A stretch of 64,000 bases of DNA from Phytoseiulus persimilis (lineage: Eukaryota; Arthropoda; Arachnida; Mesostigmata; Phytoseiidae): NCBI GenBank assembly GCA_037576195.1, contig CM075101.1:29698001-29762000 (forward strand). The letters run 5' to 3'. The notes under the pieces are model-generated. The model worked only from the letters and a program-made list of their open reading frames with translations. It had not been told where the DNA came from and ran no database searches. The position numbers were made by a program, and so were the translations under genes. Shown one piece after another: positions 1 to 15,400 of the stretch (position 1 is the stretch's first letter; the number at the start of each line of letters is the position of its first letter).

Positions 1-2913
<2,913 letters not shown>

Positions 2914-5900
2914 TCAGGCGTATCTTGTCGTTGGCACCAATGAGCATGGCGGACTTTACAGGGCTATACGGTAGAATTTCGGCTACGAAACCGGCGGAAG
3001 CTTGCGGCTCGAAGGTATTGTCACCAACAAAATCTCACTTCTGCTTGCTTGTGGTCAGGCGAAGCGATAGATCTGTTGATGGCCAAACCTGAAGGGAACC
3101 GAGCGCGAATCCACCACCGGCGGCATGTGCTAGGGAGGCTGAGATCTGTACAATGTATTTTCTACTTTTCTTGCAACGTCGTCGTACCTCATAGTCAAGT
3201 ACTCCCTGCATATCCGTTTAGCTAGGCTAGTTGTTCAAAATCCTCATTATGGTGGCTGCCCTTTCACGTTCCGAACGAAATGGAGGAACTCATCTGACAA
3301 TTCTCACTGAAACTGAGATGGGTTTTTCCTTTTCAATCGCCCCTCTCCCCACAGACAGTGCTGACTCTTCGAGCGAACTATATACTGCGACTTCGAATAA
3401 GCGCGCTAGCGGCGGTTGAAGCGGAGAACTGCATTTATCATTGGAAAATCATTTATCAACCAGTCCTCCGCTGAAACGGAAGTCATCGGAGCGTCCGTTC
3501 ACTCCGACCGGCGAATGAATTCGCACCCTCGACGGGCGTCGTCGGAAAACCCTCGAGAATATGGCCAAATCCGGACTGCTCTGGGGGCAGATTCGAGAAC
3601 TCTGAGACGGTCCGGCGGAGCCCTTGCCGTCGCCCTAATCGAGAGGGAGCAACACCAGCGAAAATTCGGTCGAATCAGCGATTGCAGACATTTCGAAACG
3701 GACCCTTGTTTCTTGAATGTGACGCTTGATGAATTTGCAAGGAGGCACGTCAGGCCGAAAATCAATCTGGCGCGCTCCGCTGAGAGATAATAGTGAGCAA
3801 CTGACTCGGGTCCGAGGTTGATCCGGCGGTTCTTGTCTCTCAACCTATATTTGAGCGTAGTCTGTTCGTTCAGGAATCGATGAGATATCCGCTACAGACG
3901 ACGTCCACGATGCCGATGAGGAACCGCTTCCCATCGGTATGGATGATCCGCCCCAAGGTGGAGACAGTTTTCATTACCATCATCACGACCGTGAGCAAGT
4001 TTGTGAGTATGGTTTCTATGATCGAGACAATGGATCTGAATCGACAACCGATTTATCCGGTAGTGACCCATCTTGTAAAATCCTACACGTGATCGAAGGT
4101 AGAGGCGGCTCTATTGCTCGAGCTGAATGGAAAACGATTACATTAAAAACAATTGAGGAAAACAGGGCGAGACGGTTGGCCTCTTTGTGTGTACATGACA
4201 GTATTGGGCGAACTGCCAATGGGCGGCCAAGTTCGATTCTTGGAGAAAGTTACTTATGCCGGGCGCGCCACCTGTAATCATTGTGTATATAGGCAACTAT
4301 TAAGGCAACTCCCAGGAACTGGAACGAAAGGGCAACGCATCAGGCTCGTTAAAGTTTAGGCAGGTACCCTAAAAACCTACAAAACAGGAAAAAAGTCGAG
4401 AAAATGGATGAGAAAGAGAAAATGGGATATCCATCATAGAAGCAGACGAGTCTCGCAATCCGCTGTAAATACCATTTTACAAAACTTGAAAACTGATGGA
4501 GCTGAGTATTAACAAAACAATTAAATAAGCGAATAAATAACTGAAGGAACAATCATCGGCGCTCTGTTCAACAGCCTCAGGAAGCTAGTCCCATATACTA
4601 GGTGATGGAGGGTTGGTTCGAATCGCTTTCCTAGTGAACATCATTAGTCGTTGCTCCGGAGTCTCAGCCGACTCGGCCCTGTGTACGATCTCGGCCCTTC
4701 CGGAGGGTCTGAATTTTCAAACTGACGCCCTGGATGTTGAAGTCGTCAGCTGAAGCCTCAATGCATGGCGCTCTCCGCGCATGGGGAAGAAAAATCAAGA
4801 CATTCCTCTCCCGAATCAGGGCTTGAATATTGGCGAAAATTGCAAAGCTCCGTTCCAGGCCGGTGGGACAATAGGAACGCAGATTCGGCCTTCCCGGCTA
4901 ATGAAAAACTCCTCATGTTGGCGCCTTAGACAACAATCGGAGATGAGTTGCAATCTAAGAGACTTGGCGACACTTTCTAGAACCTAGATGGCACACCTGC
5001 CGCGATCACTTCGACGCAGTCACATACTCATACACGCTTCTTAATTCACTCCCACACACACGCAAGCTCAATCAAGAGCCAAATAAACTCTTCGACCGAC
5101 ACTGGACAAGAAAGCCGATAATGCTTTCAGACCCTGCACACTCGAACCAATTTAGATAAGTGCGATTTCGAGTAGGACACCGTGAGAACGAAATCCGTAA
5201 CAGTAACCGACTTTCGGTGAAAGCTCCCATGTTATGCAACGGCTGCAGGAGGCTCTCTGTCTGGGGACTCCCCTCTGAGTTTTGCCGAGGGTTCACTCCC
5301 ACACTTTCTTTTATCGGGGGCGACCAACCCCGACGGAATCCCGTTCTGTTCGAAATGCCTCCAAGTACGTGAGTTGGGAGAACATTTTCGTTCGATAACA
5401 CCACAAATTCGCACGGAACCAGGAATTTTCAAGGAACAGGCTGAAGAATAGGGCTGCCACCGCTGTCTCGGTTGGCGTCGAAGCGGTGCGCCCAGAACGA
5501 CAGTGCAAAGGTCGCTCCAACCCGTACCGCCTACTGACAGATGCGAGCAAACTATATCTGTCAGTATCGAGTGCGATTTTTCCATGCATCTTATCTTCGT
5601 TTACGACATGTTGCCGTGAATAAATAAGACAAAAATATGGCCCAGCTCGGAGGACTAGGTATCCACGCCGACGGATCTATGCATATACTGCTGATCTGTT
5701 CTGACTAGGTATCTGGCTGGCCCTCGAGCCAGTTCTACGATTGGCTGCCTGGGAAATCCAGCCGTTCGGTCAGCGTCGGCGCAGACGATCATCAGAATAG
5801 ATGGAGGTTGCCAGCAGGGAACGATTTCGACGACAGCAAGTGCCGACGACGGCGAGCATTTGACGTCTGTGCAAACAGTCCACGGCACGCAGGCTGTCCC

Positions 5901-6069
5901 TTCGTCGGCTATCCCCGACCCGCTCAAAAGACCGCTCGATGCAGAAGGCGTGCTAGTCACTTGGGTTCTGACCACCGACGCACTGAGCAGCGATTGCAGG
6001 GCTCAGGGTTCGAATCGCAGTGGAAGTACCAGTTTATCCCTCAATTGCATATCGACGACGCCCCGGAGG

Positions 6070-6111
6070 GCGTACCAATCTTCAAGACACGCGTACCAAT
6101 CCTCAAGACAC
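6070..6111. repeat. 21-bp perfect-length tandem duplication
   Basis: Two adjacent 21-base copies both begin GCGTACCAATC and end CTCAAGACAC or TTCAAGACAC. They differ at one base and are followed by a third partial GCG. Nothing around them suggests a gene. Confidence 0.85.
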
Positions 6112-9052
6112 GCGTTTTCAGATCTCAAGTCTTGCCACCTGTCGTTGCAGCCCAGCGTCCAGCAAGGGACCTCGGAGAGCGAGTCAGATTCCGAGCGCCA
6201 CCCCAATGTTTTGAGAGGCATCCTGTCCCTCATCCGCAATCATCGTTTCCAACATTCCGGTTCTACCAGTCGGCTGGATTCGATTGCCTGCAGCGGCTGC
6301 ACGCCGCTATGGTCGCGAGAAATTACTCAAATTCGAAAGTCTCTCAATAATCAGGATCCAATCAATCATTGTTTGTTGGTGCACTATCAAGCAGGGCCGT
6401 GAGGGACCGGCTGGCCAACCTTGCCTCAAGTGCTCGATTACGGAGAACAGCGAGATACTGGTGGGCGACTACAACGGATACGTCATCAAGACAACGCTGG
6501 TTGAGCCAGACTGCACGTCGTCCCGATTCACGAATCTCCTTACGTCGTTATGCTCGGTGCTTTGTGAGTCACAAACGCGTCTCTCAAAGTGCCGTTGCTC
6601 CGATGTTGACAAAGGGCGGATTTCTGTTCCGTTCGTCCGTCAGTCCAACGATTCGTCGATATCTGTCTGTTCCGATGATGCGGCTGTAGCCATATCTCCA
6701 ATCGTTCATCTACCCGCTCCGTAGGTCGGTCCGCTCTCCCGTCCGTTCATCCATCCGTCCCCGAATCCCTAGCAGCGATGATGAGGCCGACACACCTCTT
6801 CCGAATGCCTTGAATTGCAGCGATAAGCGGAAATTATTCGTCGTCTCATCATACAACGATGCGACGTCGCCTGCAACGACTCATCTAGTTCGCAAGCTGA
6901 GAGCATACCTGGCGGGCGGCTTGGGACGGAGAAGTTTTTGCCTCACTCCGATTGCTTGATATTAACGCCACCGTCAACAGCAGGGTCTTGTTTATTCAAA
7001 GGGAGGAGATGATAACGCTCGAGGAGAGAGGAAGGGAATGATGTCGACGATTGCGATCACCGACGTAGAGCGTGCCACTTCCAACGAGCGAGAGAACCGG
7101 GCGATCCGATGGCAGACGTCGCGCAGGCATTCCAGAAAAATGTCCCCTGTGATTTTACCACACGTTAATTCTACCGAGAGACCGGAACTTCGGATCCACC
7201 GCCGAGTCTATTGCTAAGCAGCTCGGAGGAAGCCTGGAGAGCCGATTTCATCGAACAACATGACCGACTATTGGGAAGAGGTGCGAGGGTTCGTCGAAGG
7301 CGGATTCAAATACGATCCAGCAGTTTCATACACTTGCTTGCCTATGTTTCATGCGCTCCTGATCACAAGATGCAGTGACTTTCGAACAGGAAGAGCTAGC
7401 AAGCGGCGTCGGGGGAGAGGGCGTCCAGAGAAGGCGCCAAGCAGTCTCGTTACTGCGCCCGCTGTCGTAGAGTTCGAGGAGGTCCAAATAAGCAAACAGA
7501 GTGCGAGGAACGCGAAGAATTCGTCGAAACGTCCAGCAGCCGAGCTCTCAGGCTTCGAGCTCGCTCGCTCGGCTCAAGTTATTCGGTTCAGAACTCTGTT
7601 CAATGCGAGGATGGCTCGAGGCTCATTTGTAGGCTTTCACCTTTCGTTCGATCGTCTTGCCTCTGAGATGGTTGTGACAACTCCGGATTTTTGATAATTC
7701 TGTCCCGCAAACGATCTGAGTAGTCTTCTCGGGGATGTGGAACCCACAACTCTTCCGTTACTCGGAACCACGACCCATCGCGAACCATCGAGTAGAGCGA
7801 TCAATTCGATTTTCTGTGGAGAATCATCAGGGACCGTCATAAACAGTCGAGTGCTGAAGCAGTCGGGGAGCTCCCCATCTCGCGAGCAAGTAATCAGAAA
7901 AGAAACGGTTAGATCTGTAACGGAACTTCAGCCAAGCCATGCAGTTGATTTGATCACGGGGTATATCCAAGACACCAATCGAGAATCCAACGACTCCCCC
8001 TACAATCGAGCTCAGTGTTAGAAGGGAGATGCGTTTCGAGAACATCGGATATCTCGCGCGCTGTATCGGGGTTCGGGCCCCGGGTTTTGCCCAGCCGAAT
8101 TCCCTCTGATGCTTGACAGTCCTGTGAGAACGACGTATTCGAAATGTGGCTGTGGCAAGGACCGAATAAAATTATATTGGGATCTCAGCTCGAGAATAGT
8201 CACCGCACCGCAGTTGATGTTACTGTATTCGGATTGGTGAAATAGAAAATTCCAATGTATTGCAAACGGAGCACCCGAGTCCGCAGCAGAAGTTCACTCC
8301 TGAGGAGAATCAGCGCCCGGCGTGAAACGGAGGGGGAGAAGGAGGACAAGCTCGGGTTTCAGTGAGAATGGATCAAGCAGCAGAGTTCCCTGGCTCGATC
8401 CGAGTTCATGGGCGCTCCAACAGGAGCCACTTGACTGCGATTGATCACTGATCAACACGCTCTCGTTTCATTATCGATGCACAAACAACAGATCATGAGA
8501 CTGCATCACCCTCACATCGCGAGCGAGTCCGAAAACTTCTCAGACGATCGTCGTGCTGTTCAATGGAGATCTCGATCGCGGTGGTTCAATCATCGGATCT
8601 CGGCGCGCCGAATCGCCGTGAGACGCCGCGATGGAGGCCATGCCGGAAAAAATCCTGTAGAAAAATCCTCGAGGTCGTTCATCGGAGCTCTTCGCGTTGG
8701 TAAAGCACAACGCTCGGGAAGCTCAGTATTTGCCCAAGCGGCGCTCAGTTCATCAAGCCGATAGCGATGATCATGTGGCAGGGCGCGTTCCGATGTGAAG
8801 TCTCCGAATCAGCGGCAGTGCGTCAAATTCAACGAGCGACCGGACTCGGGCGGACCTTAGCACCCTGGGACCAAACAATCGTCCGGTCTAACAAAGGAGC
8901 GAACAGGCATCCGATCAATCGACAAGTTGAGGCATAATTCCTTATTTTCGTCCTCGTCTCGAGAATAAAGACGCCCCTCGGATCTGCACCTGCTGATACC
9001 CGGCTCTCTCTCCCCCCGCCTCGTTTGTGCCTTCCTAGATGGGCGACCGACT

Positions 9053-9083
9053 AGCGAGCGAGCGAGCAAGCAAGCAAGCAGCC
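9053..9083. repeat. Tetranucleotide microsatellite (GAGC)n/(AAGC)n
   Basis: A run of GCGA units grades into CAAG units, ending at GCAGCC. It is a simple repeat that drifts from one tetranucleotide to a one-base variant. Confidence 0.85.
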
Positions 9084-11660
9084 AACCACGCCAGCGGCGG
9101 CCATTAGCATTTTCTTATGGCGAGAGCAGAGTGTATTATGTACAGAATGTCGTTCCTCGCTGATGTCACGCTGCTTGCTGGACGGACTGGGCGGCGACAA
9201 CAACCGCCAGAACCGAGCGGGCTAACGGGTCGTGTGTATATGCTGCGCCCTCATAAGTCTACGGCTAAATCCGCTAGGGCGTGTTTCGCGTACTTCGTTT
9301 GGTTACTTGCGAAGATATGGAACGTTGCTATGGAACCAGTCCTTTGGAGAGTGTTATCTCGGCAGAGTTTACAAACCAAACAGAGCACGCCTGCTCTGCT
9401 TTGTCCGTGCGCAAATCTGCCACAGCATATTTACACCTGATTTAGGTAGGACTCGCTGTCGACCCGAAACGCCTAATGCCGCTGATGGGAGCATCGCCGC
9501 AACATTTTTCCTCGAGTCAGAGAAGCACGGCTCTTATCAAACCGCGCTCCTGGTCCAGAGAGGCGAATGTGGGAGTCCGGTTCCCGCGACGATCGCGAGC
9601 GGCCCCGGTTCCGCCGCGGTCATTTTTTCGCCAAGTTTCGTTCGGGAGCTTGTTCCTCGGCGTTCCTCTCCGGTGGATTCTGGTGGATTCGGGTGCACCA
9701 GCCGTCGAAACCCCTGGGCAGCGGTTGCAGCCGTGCGTGGTGCCCGATACAGCGAACAGACGCCAGCTTGTGTCTGTCGCCGCGGGGCGGACACAACAGG
9801 CTGAGCAATTATTTGTAGTGAATCAGATATTGTTTTTTTCTCGCCGTCGGATTGTTCTTTCCCGCCGTACCGACAACGGCTCCGGTCCGACTCTAGCGCC
9901 GAGAGCACGGGAACCCGTCCGACCGGTCGACGGGCCCGAACATCCAGACAGAAGAGTTTCTGCTCGGTTTCGCGCAATCTGTGAAATCATCTCGCGCTTG
10001 TTCAGGGAGCTTATCTTAAGCTGTGCGGAACATCATCTGCCGCCTAATTGGAACCCTCGATTTCGAGACACGTCTTCCAGACAACGACAAGTGAATCGTA
10101 GGCAGGGTGTCATGTTATCAAATGGAACGATCCGCCCGTATATTGATTTTCTCCCGCCATGTGCCACCTCGGTCTACACGATCCCGTTTATTACCGAGCC
10201 GATCGCCCATGACGACGAAGAGACAGACGAGACGACCGAACAAATAGATGAAGAGTCTGTCCCCCGCAAACCATGATGCTGCGGAGTCTGTGGAATGCGC
10301 CCCGGAATTCCGTCGCTACATCCAAAACCACAAGAGTATCCAACGCCGTTATCAATCGGGCTCAATTTTCCAATAGGCTATCTCTCTGTTTCTCTCTCTC
10401 GTTCTGTACACGAAAGAAGACACTCAGAAGTTGAGATACCGCGCTCGGTGAGTCCGATAGAACTTGTTTGATCCTCCCGAGCTTCAACCTGGTCTAGGGG
10501 AGAAGATTTCTGGGAATTTGCTCAGTCCCCCAGCTTGATCTGGATCGACTGGAATCAGCCCGGTGGTGGAAATTCGTGACAAGTCGTGCAGGTTACACAA
10601 TGCTGACTTGGCGAGCAGTATTGTGAGCGTTGAGGCAGGCGAGCTCGAGAATTTCACCCGCTTTCGATTCCGTTCCGTGACTAAGTGAGACTTCGGGCGA
10701 ATCGACGCAATCGGATGCCGATTCCGGTGACGATCCCAACCATTATTTTCCTATAACTCATCCGTCTATCTATCAATCTATCCGTTGTCAGCCACGCAAT
10801 GAGCAGCATCGGCGCGAAGAGGTTTCATCAAGTGTTGATCGTCGTCTGATGGATTGGTGCATCTTCACGCGAAATGTCACCAATACCCACTTCAGCTTAA
10901 GTTGGTTGCCTACGGAATACTTCGAGGCGCGTTCCTCGTGTGATTCTCCGCTTCGCACTTCAGGATCGGCCGACGCACAGACAGCGGCATCGCCACCGCA
11001 TGAATTCATCCAAAGATCGAACCGATGAGGCCTTCGAGCGTATTCAGAATTTTTTCCGCCACGTGAGCGGCGAGCTGACCGACGGACCGATCGGCGGCGT
11101 TCCGCCCTGTAAGAGGACGTGTGAAAATCGGCGACCTTCCAGGTCAGTCAGCTGGTTGGAAACCCGGAAGGCTAGACGACGCCGAACTCCACGGAGAGTT
11201 CCGCCGAGCTCATTCGTGTCTGCGTCTAGGTGTTGATGCGAAACGTTCAACGAAAAAGCTCAATCTTGCCGAGGTCGAAGGAATTCGGGGTGGAATTCTC
11301 AGATGTGCGCACCTGTGTGGCCCACGAGCTCGTCGCACTGCTGCCCACGCGAAGCAAGCTCACATTCCTTTCCGCGGTCCCATCTGAATTGTCACCCGAA
11401 AACATGTTGATACGTTCGAGTGTTGCAGGACGACCCGGGAGGATCGACTGGAGTCGTGGCGCATTGCATTTCGTCCCCGTCGGACGGAGGAAGCGCTCAT
11501 TAATGCACGCGCACGGCCGGCATAAGGCGAGCTGCTGAGAGCCGCGTACGGCCGAAACAACTTCGACCGGTTCCTGAGGTCTGTGCACCTGACCGGCTTT
11601 ATTGTAAGACGTCTAGCCTCAAAGGGGGGCCGAGAGCCTCGCTCACGGCGAATGACACAC

Positions 11661-11697
11661 GAGCGAACGAACGAACGAGCGAGCGAGGGGGGGGAGA
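11661..11697. repeat. Tetranucleotide microsatellite ending in a G run
   Basis: Alternating GAGC and GAAC units (GAGCGAACGAACGAACGAGC) are followed by an eight-to-nine base G tract. No coding context is visible. Confidence 0.85.
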
Positions 11698-12466
11698 AAC
11701 CAGGTGGCCGGTCGAACTACGTTGAAGCTCGAACCTTTCCAGAAAGGGTTGCCCGATAGCGGTGGATCCGAAGAGCCGAGCCAGCGACGGCAGCTGTCGG
11801 TCCCAACAGAGCGACAAGATGAACTACACAAGATTCCATATTGTCTTCACAAAGCGAATCAGCGTTTCAACGTCGGCGCTGTTGATGCTTCGGCTGAGGC
11901 CGACGAGGAGATGACAAACCGGCGGCGGCATCGTTGTTGCTGTTACTGTTGTTGTTGACGTGCTCGCCGTCGTTGTCATCGTCATCAACAGCACCATCGG
12001 CGGCGACGTCCGAGAGAAAACGTCGATCACGAATCCGTTCACCCGAATCGCGACGTCGACAAAGATTCTACTTCAACACCCATGGCCCTTTGACGCTCAG
12101 CGTCCGCCACGTGGAAAAGAACGACAACGGTCGACGGAGTTGCAGCGGTTCATTCCGAATGTGGCGACACGAGAAATGTGGGGAAGAGACTCATCGTTCC
12201 CCCGATTGAACTCGCCGGGGTCGTTATGTAGTCGAGAATTTCGGGAGCGAATCTGAAGCCCTCGGCGCTCCTCATCGGGGACCGCTGGCGTCGGCGGAAA
12301 CAGCTTCTCTCGGAGGAAAAGTTCTGGTTCGAAAGGTAACGGGATCAGTAGGTTTGAAAACGTAATGGAATTAGCTCTGTCCGAAGCGGAGGGCCTGTTC
12401 CCCGCGCAGAGGACGGGGATTATTTAGGTAAATAGATGAGTGATGTATGGTGAATCACCACCACTG

Positions 12467-12485
12467 TCGCCGCCGCCGCCGCCGC
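12467..12485. repeat. (CGC)n/(CCG)n trinucleotide microsatellite
   Basis: Six successive CGC units follow a looser CACCAC tract. It lies in the gene-free interval. Confidence 0.8.
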
Positions 12486-15400
12486 TACTGCCACCGGGAG
12501 CAACTCAGGACACGAACACAAGAGGAAGCGTTCGGCTGCCAGGGGAGACTACGAGGAGGCGAGCAAACTGTCCTCTCAGGCCCACTAGGCATCGACTACT
12601 CCACACGAACAGGCTCGAGGTCACGAGCATCGGGCAGCGTTTGAACTCCTATTGCGGACCGCTGTGGGGTTCTAACCTGAGATGGTTAACCTAAATTTCG
12701 AGGGGGGGAAACTTCTCCTAGAGCCCATCGGGATGAGGATAAGGAAAACCCAGATCGTCACCCTCCCTTGATCGATCCAGCAGTGGTCGAGTGTTCGAGC
12801 TCGCGAGCGTCCGAGTCGTTTGGCGTATCGGAAGGACTCCCCACCCTTTGTTTCAATTGAGGCTTTCCGACTTTCCGGAGGCTTTGCGACCCGGTTTTCA
12901 ACACTCGGCTCCTACGGCACGCAAACAAATCAAACCATTCAAGCGTCTTCGAGAGCGGGGATCGGCGAGGCTTTTTGTATTTGCGTTGTATCAATCCGCC
13001 ATCGAGAACACGCGATACCCCTGCTTTCGAACTGTTTGGCTCGATATACAAAAACCACGATCGATACAAGGCTCGCTCATCGCTGGTGCTCATTCCTCGA
13101 CGAGTTTCGTCGGATGGTTCCGTTTCGTGTTTCGTAGTCCAGCTGACTTGATGACATCGTCGTTCGGGGGTAGATCTTAGTTCATGGTCTGGAGTCTCGT
13201 CCGGAGGAAGTCGGTGCTTCTCGATGAACCTCCGAGACTTTCGGTCTCTAACCCTGCTACCTCGTCCATGCGCTCACAAGCGAGAGCAATAAAGGGAGTC
13301 AGCGGAGAAGAGGGTTGAAGTAGACAATGAGCTCTGAAAAATATTGTGAAGCACCGCACCGCCGTGGCATATGGCAAAATTGTCTCCCGATCCACTCTCG
13401 GGTACCACTCTTCCTCGCGATATTTAGCGAAGGATTTCACACTTCAAGGGCACTATCGCGAACATCATCGGTGGCTGCAGCAGCCGCTCCACCAAGCCTG
13501 GAGGCACTCCTTGCTTTCTGTTTCCTCACTTGCGCTCCGCCGCCGCCGCAGACCTCTCTTGCCTCATTGGGACAAACTCAGCTCCTTTCGGTGCATGGAC
13601 GCGACGCGGCGCGTGGAAGCCCATCGAGAAAGCATTGTTTAGACTAGTTTTCGATCGATCCACCTAGTGCACGAGCTAGCCAGTCGTGGGGAGCGTGTCC
13701 GCACGATCCGATTCTGATCCGTCGGAGCCGATCCAATCGAAAGCAAAGATCCATTCCTCGATTCATTTTTCCGCTCTGGATTTTCATATTTGAACGGGAT
13801 TTCCATTGTTTCTAATAACACAAAGCAGAGCTGCCATAGTGTAGCGGCACAACGCAGGCACTGACGAGTCGTTCGACCGTCGCCGTTGTGTCCACGGGCC
13901 GCCGCCGCCACCACCACCGCCATCGCCGTCGACGACTACGCCGCCGCCGCCCTATGGGGTCGTGTGTTGTTTCTATTAAGAGCGAATCGATAGCGAAAAT
14001 CTGAGCTTGAGCCTAGCATCGCATCGACTTGCTCTCTACTTGATCAAAGATATGATGCACAAACCCTCTTCAGTCGCATATGACGACGACGACGACGGCG
14101 ATCACGTGGGCTCAGATCGGGAGCCCCGAATCTCACTGCACTAAATCCAACCGCTCCGAGAAGTGCGGAGCTCGCCGACTCACTGTCTATCCGTCTGTCT
14201 GCGTTGTTTATGAAAGCTCTAAAACGGGAACGGCGATATTCGGTCTGAGCTTGGTTGACTAATTTGATTGATGGACGGTTCGTAACCGACCGAACGCTAA
14301 GACACGAAAACAGTCCGAGGGCTAGCGCTGCCGCGGGACATTGCCTTCGGTGACCACTTCGGTCCCCCTCATTGCGGACGTCAGGGCGATGCCTGAGAGG
14401 TTTGCCGAACGAGCCGCGGCTGTTTTGTATCGAGAACGACCCGGAACGGACGAAAATCGTAACATGCTCGCTATTCGAATCAAGTTTGAGCTCGATGTTG
14501 CTGCCGTGCGGAGGAAAACGCATCACGAAGAGCGGCGGTGTCGTCCATCCACCGATGTTGTCACGAGCTCTGTCGCAGCTGAGTCGGAAGAGCGCGTTAC
14601 GGTCCTCGGACACGGACGTCCGAGGCGGAAAAACCGCGAGCCGCCACCGCTGTCGGTAGCGGCCGCTGCAGTGGCATTGTAGTTCCCCATCGAGAGATCG
14701 CTCACTCGCCTGCTCTATCTGTCTCTCTTCTCCGCTCTCGTCGTCGTATGGATTCGCGGTCCTACAGAAACAAACGCCAGTGCCTAGCGGTGCTTTGCGT
14801 GTCGACTCGCTTCACTTGGTGGGAAAGTACTCGATTCGATTCAACTCGACTCCGGGCGAGCGATGGCCGAGCAGCGGGCGACCGTCCACCTAACTCACTC
14901 GTTCAGTAAGTCACTCAGTCAGTAGCTCCTCGCTCATGACCGACTTGCTGCTCGAGCGAGGCGGAGGCTTTTCAAGTGGCAAGTCTCCGCGAACGTGTCA
15001 GGATGGCACTCCGGGGCCGGAGCGCTCGAAAAACTCGGGGGATTCTCAAGAATCGCTGTAACCAATTGTTTCCATGGAGTTTCGCAACCGACCCCGATGT
15101 TTTTGTTTCGTTTCCTCTCAATTCGGAACTGGGTTTGTGAGAATTCTCCCTCATGGAGCACTGGTCGACGATACGTGGGGGGACGGATCGGCGAACGGGA
15201 GAATCGGAGACAAATGCTCCGCGATCGGCGCAGCGTCACTGTCTGGTCAACTGCGGAAGCTCGACTCGGAAATCCAGGTGAACTCGAGGGCAGCTTCCGC
15301 GAACGTTCTGATCCGTCGGCACCAGGGGAGTTCTGCCAGCAGGTGGGTGCCGTTCAATACAACCTGTTCAACGCAAGGTCCAGAAATTGATCGACACGAA

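Noticed and set aside
5985-6025. B-box-like GGTTCGAATCGC, also near 4610 and 58125
   Set aside because: The flanking bases do not pair into a T-arm and no A-box lies at tRNA spacing, so neither a tRNA nor a SINE is supported.
9476-10276. 266-codon open frame on the plus strand
   Set aside because: It is rich in Arg, Ser and Pro, other frames on both strands are also open, and there is no recognisable domain or splice support. It is most likely a by-product of GC-rich composition.
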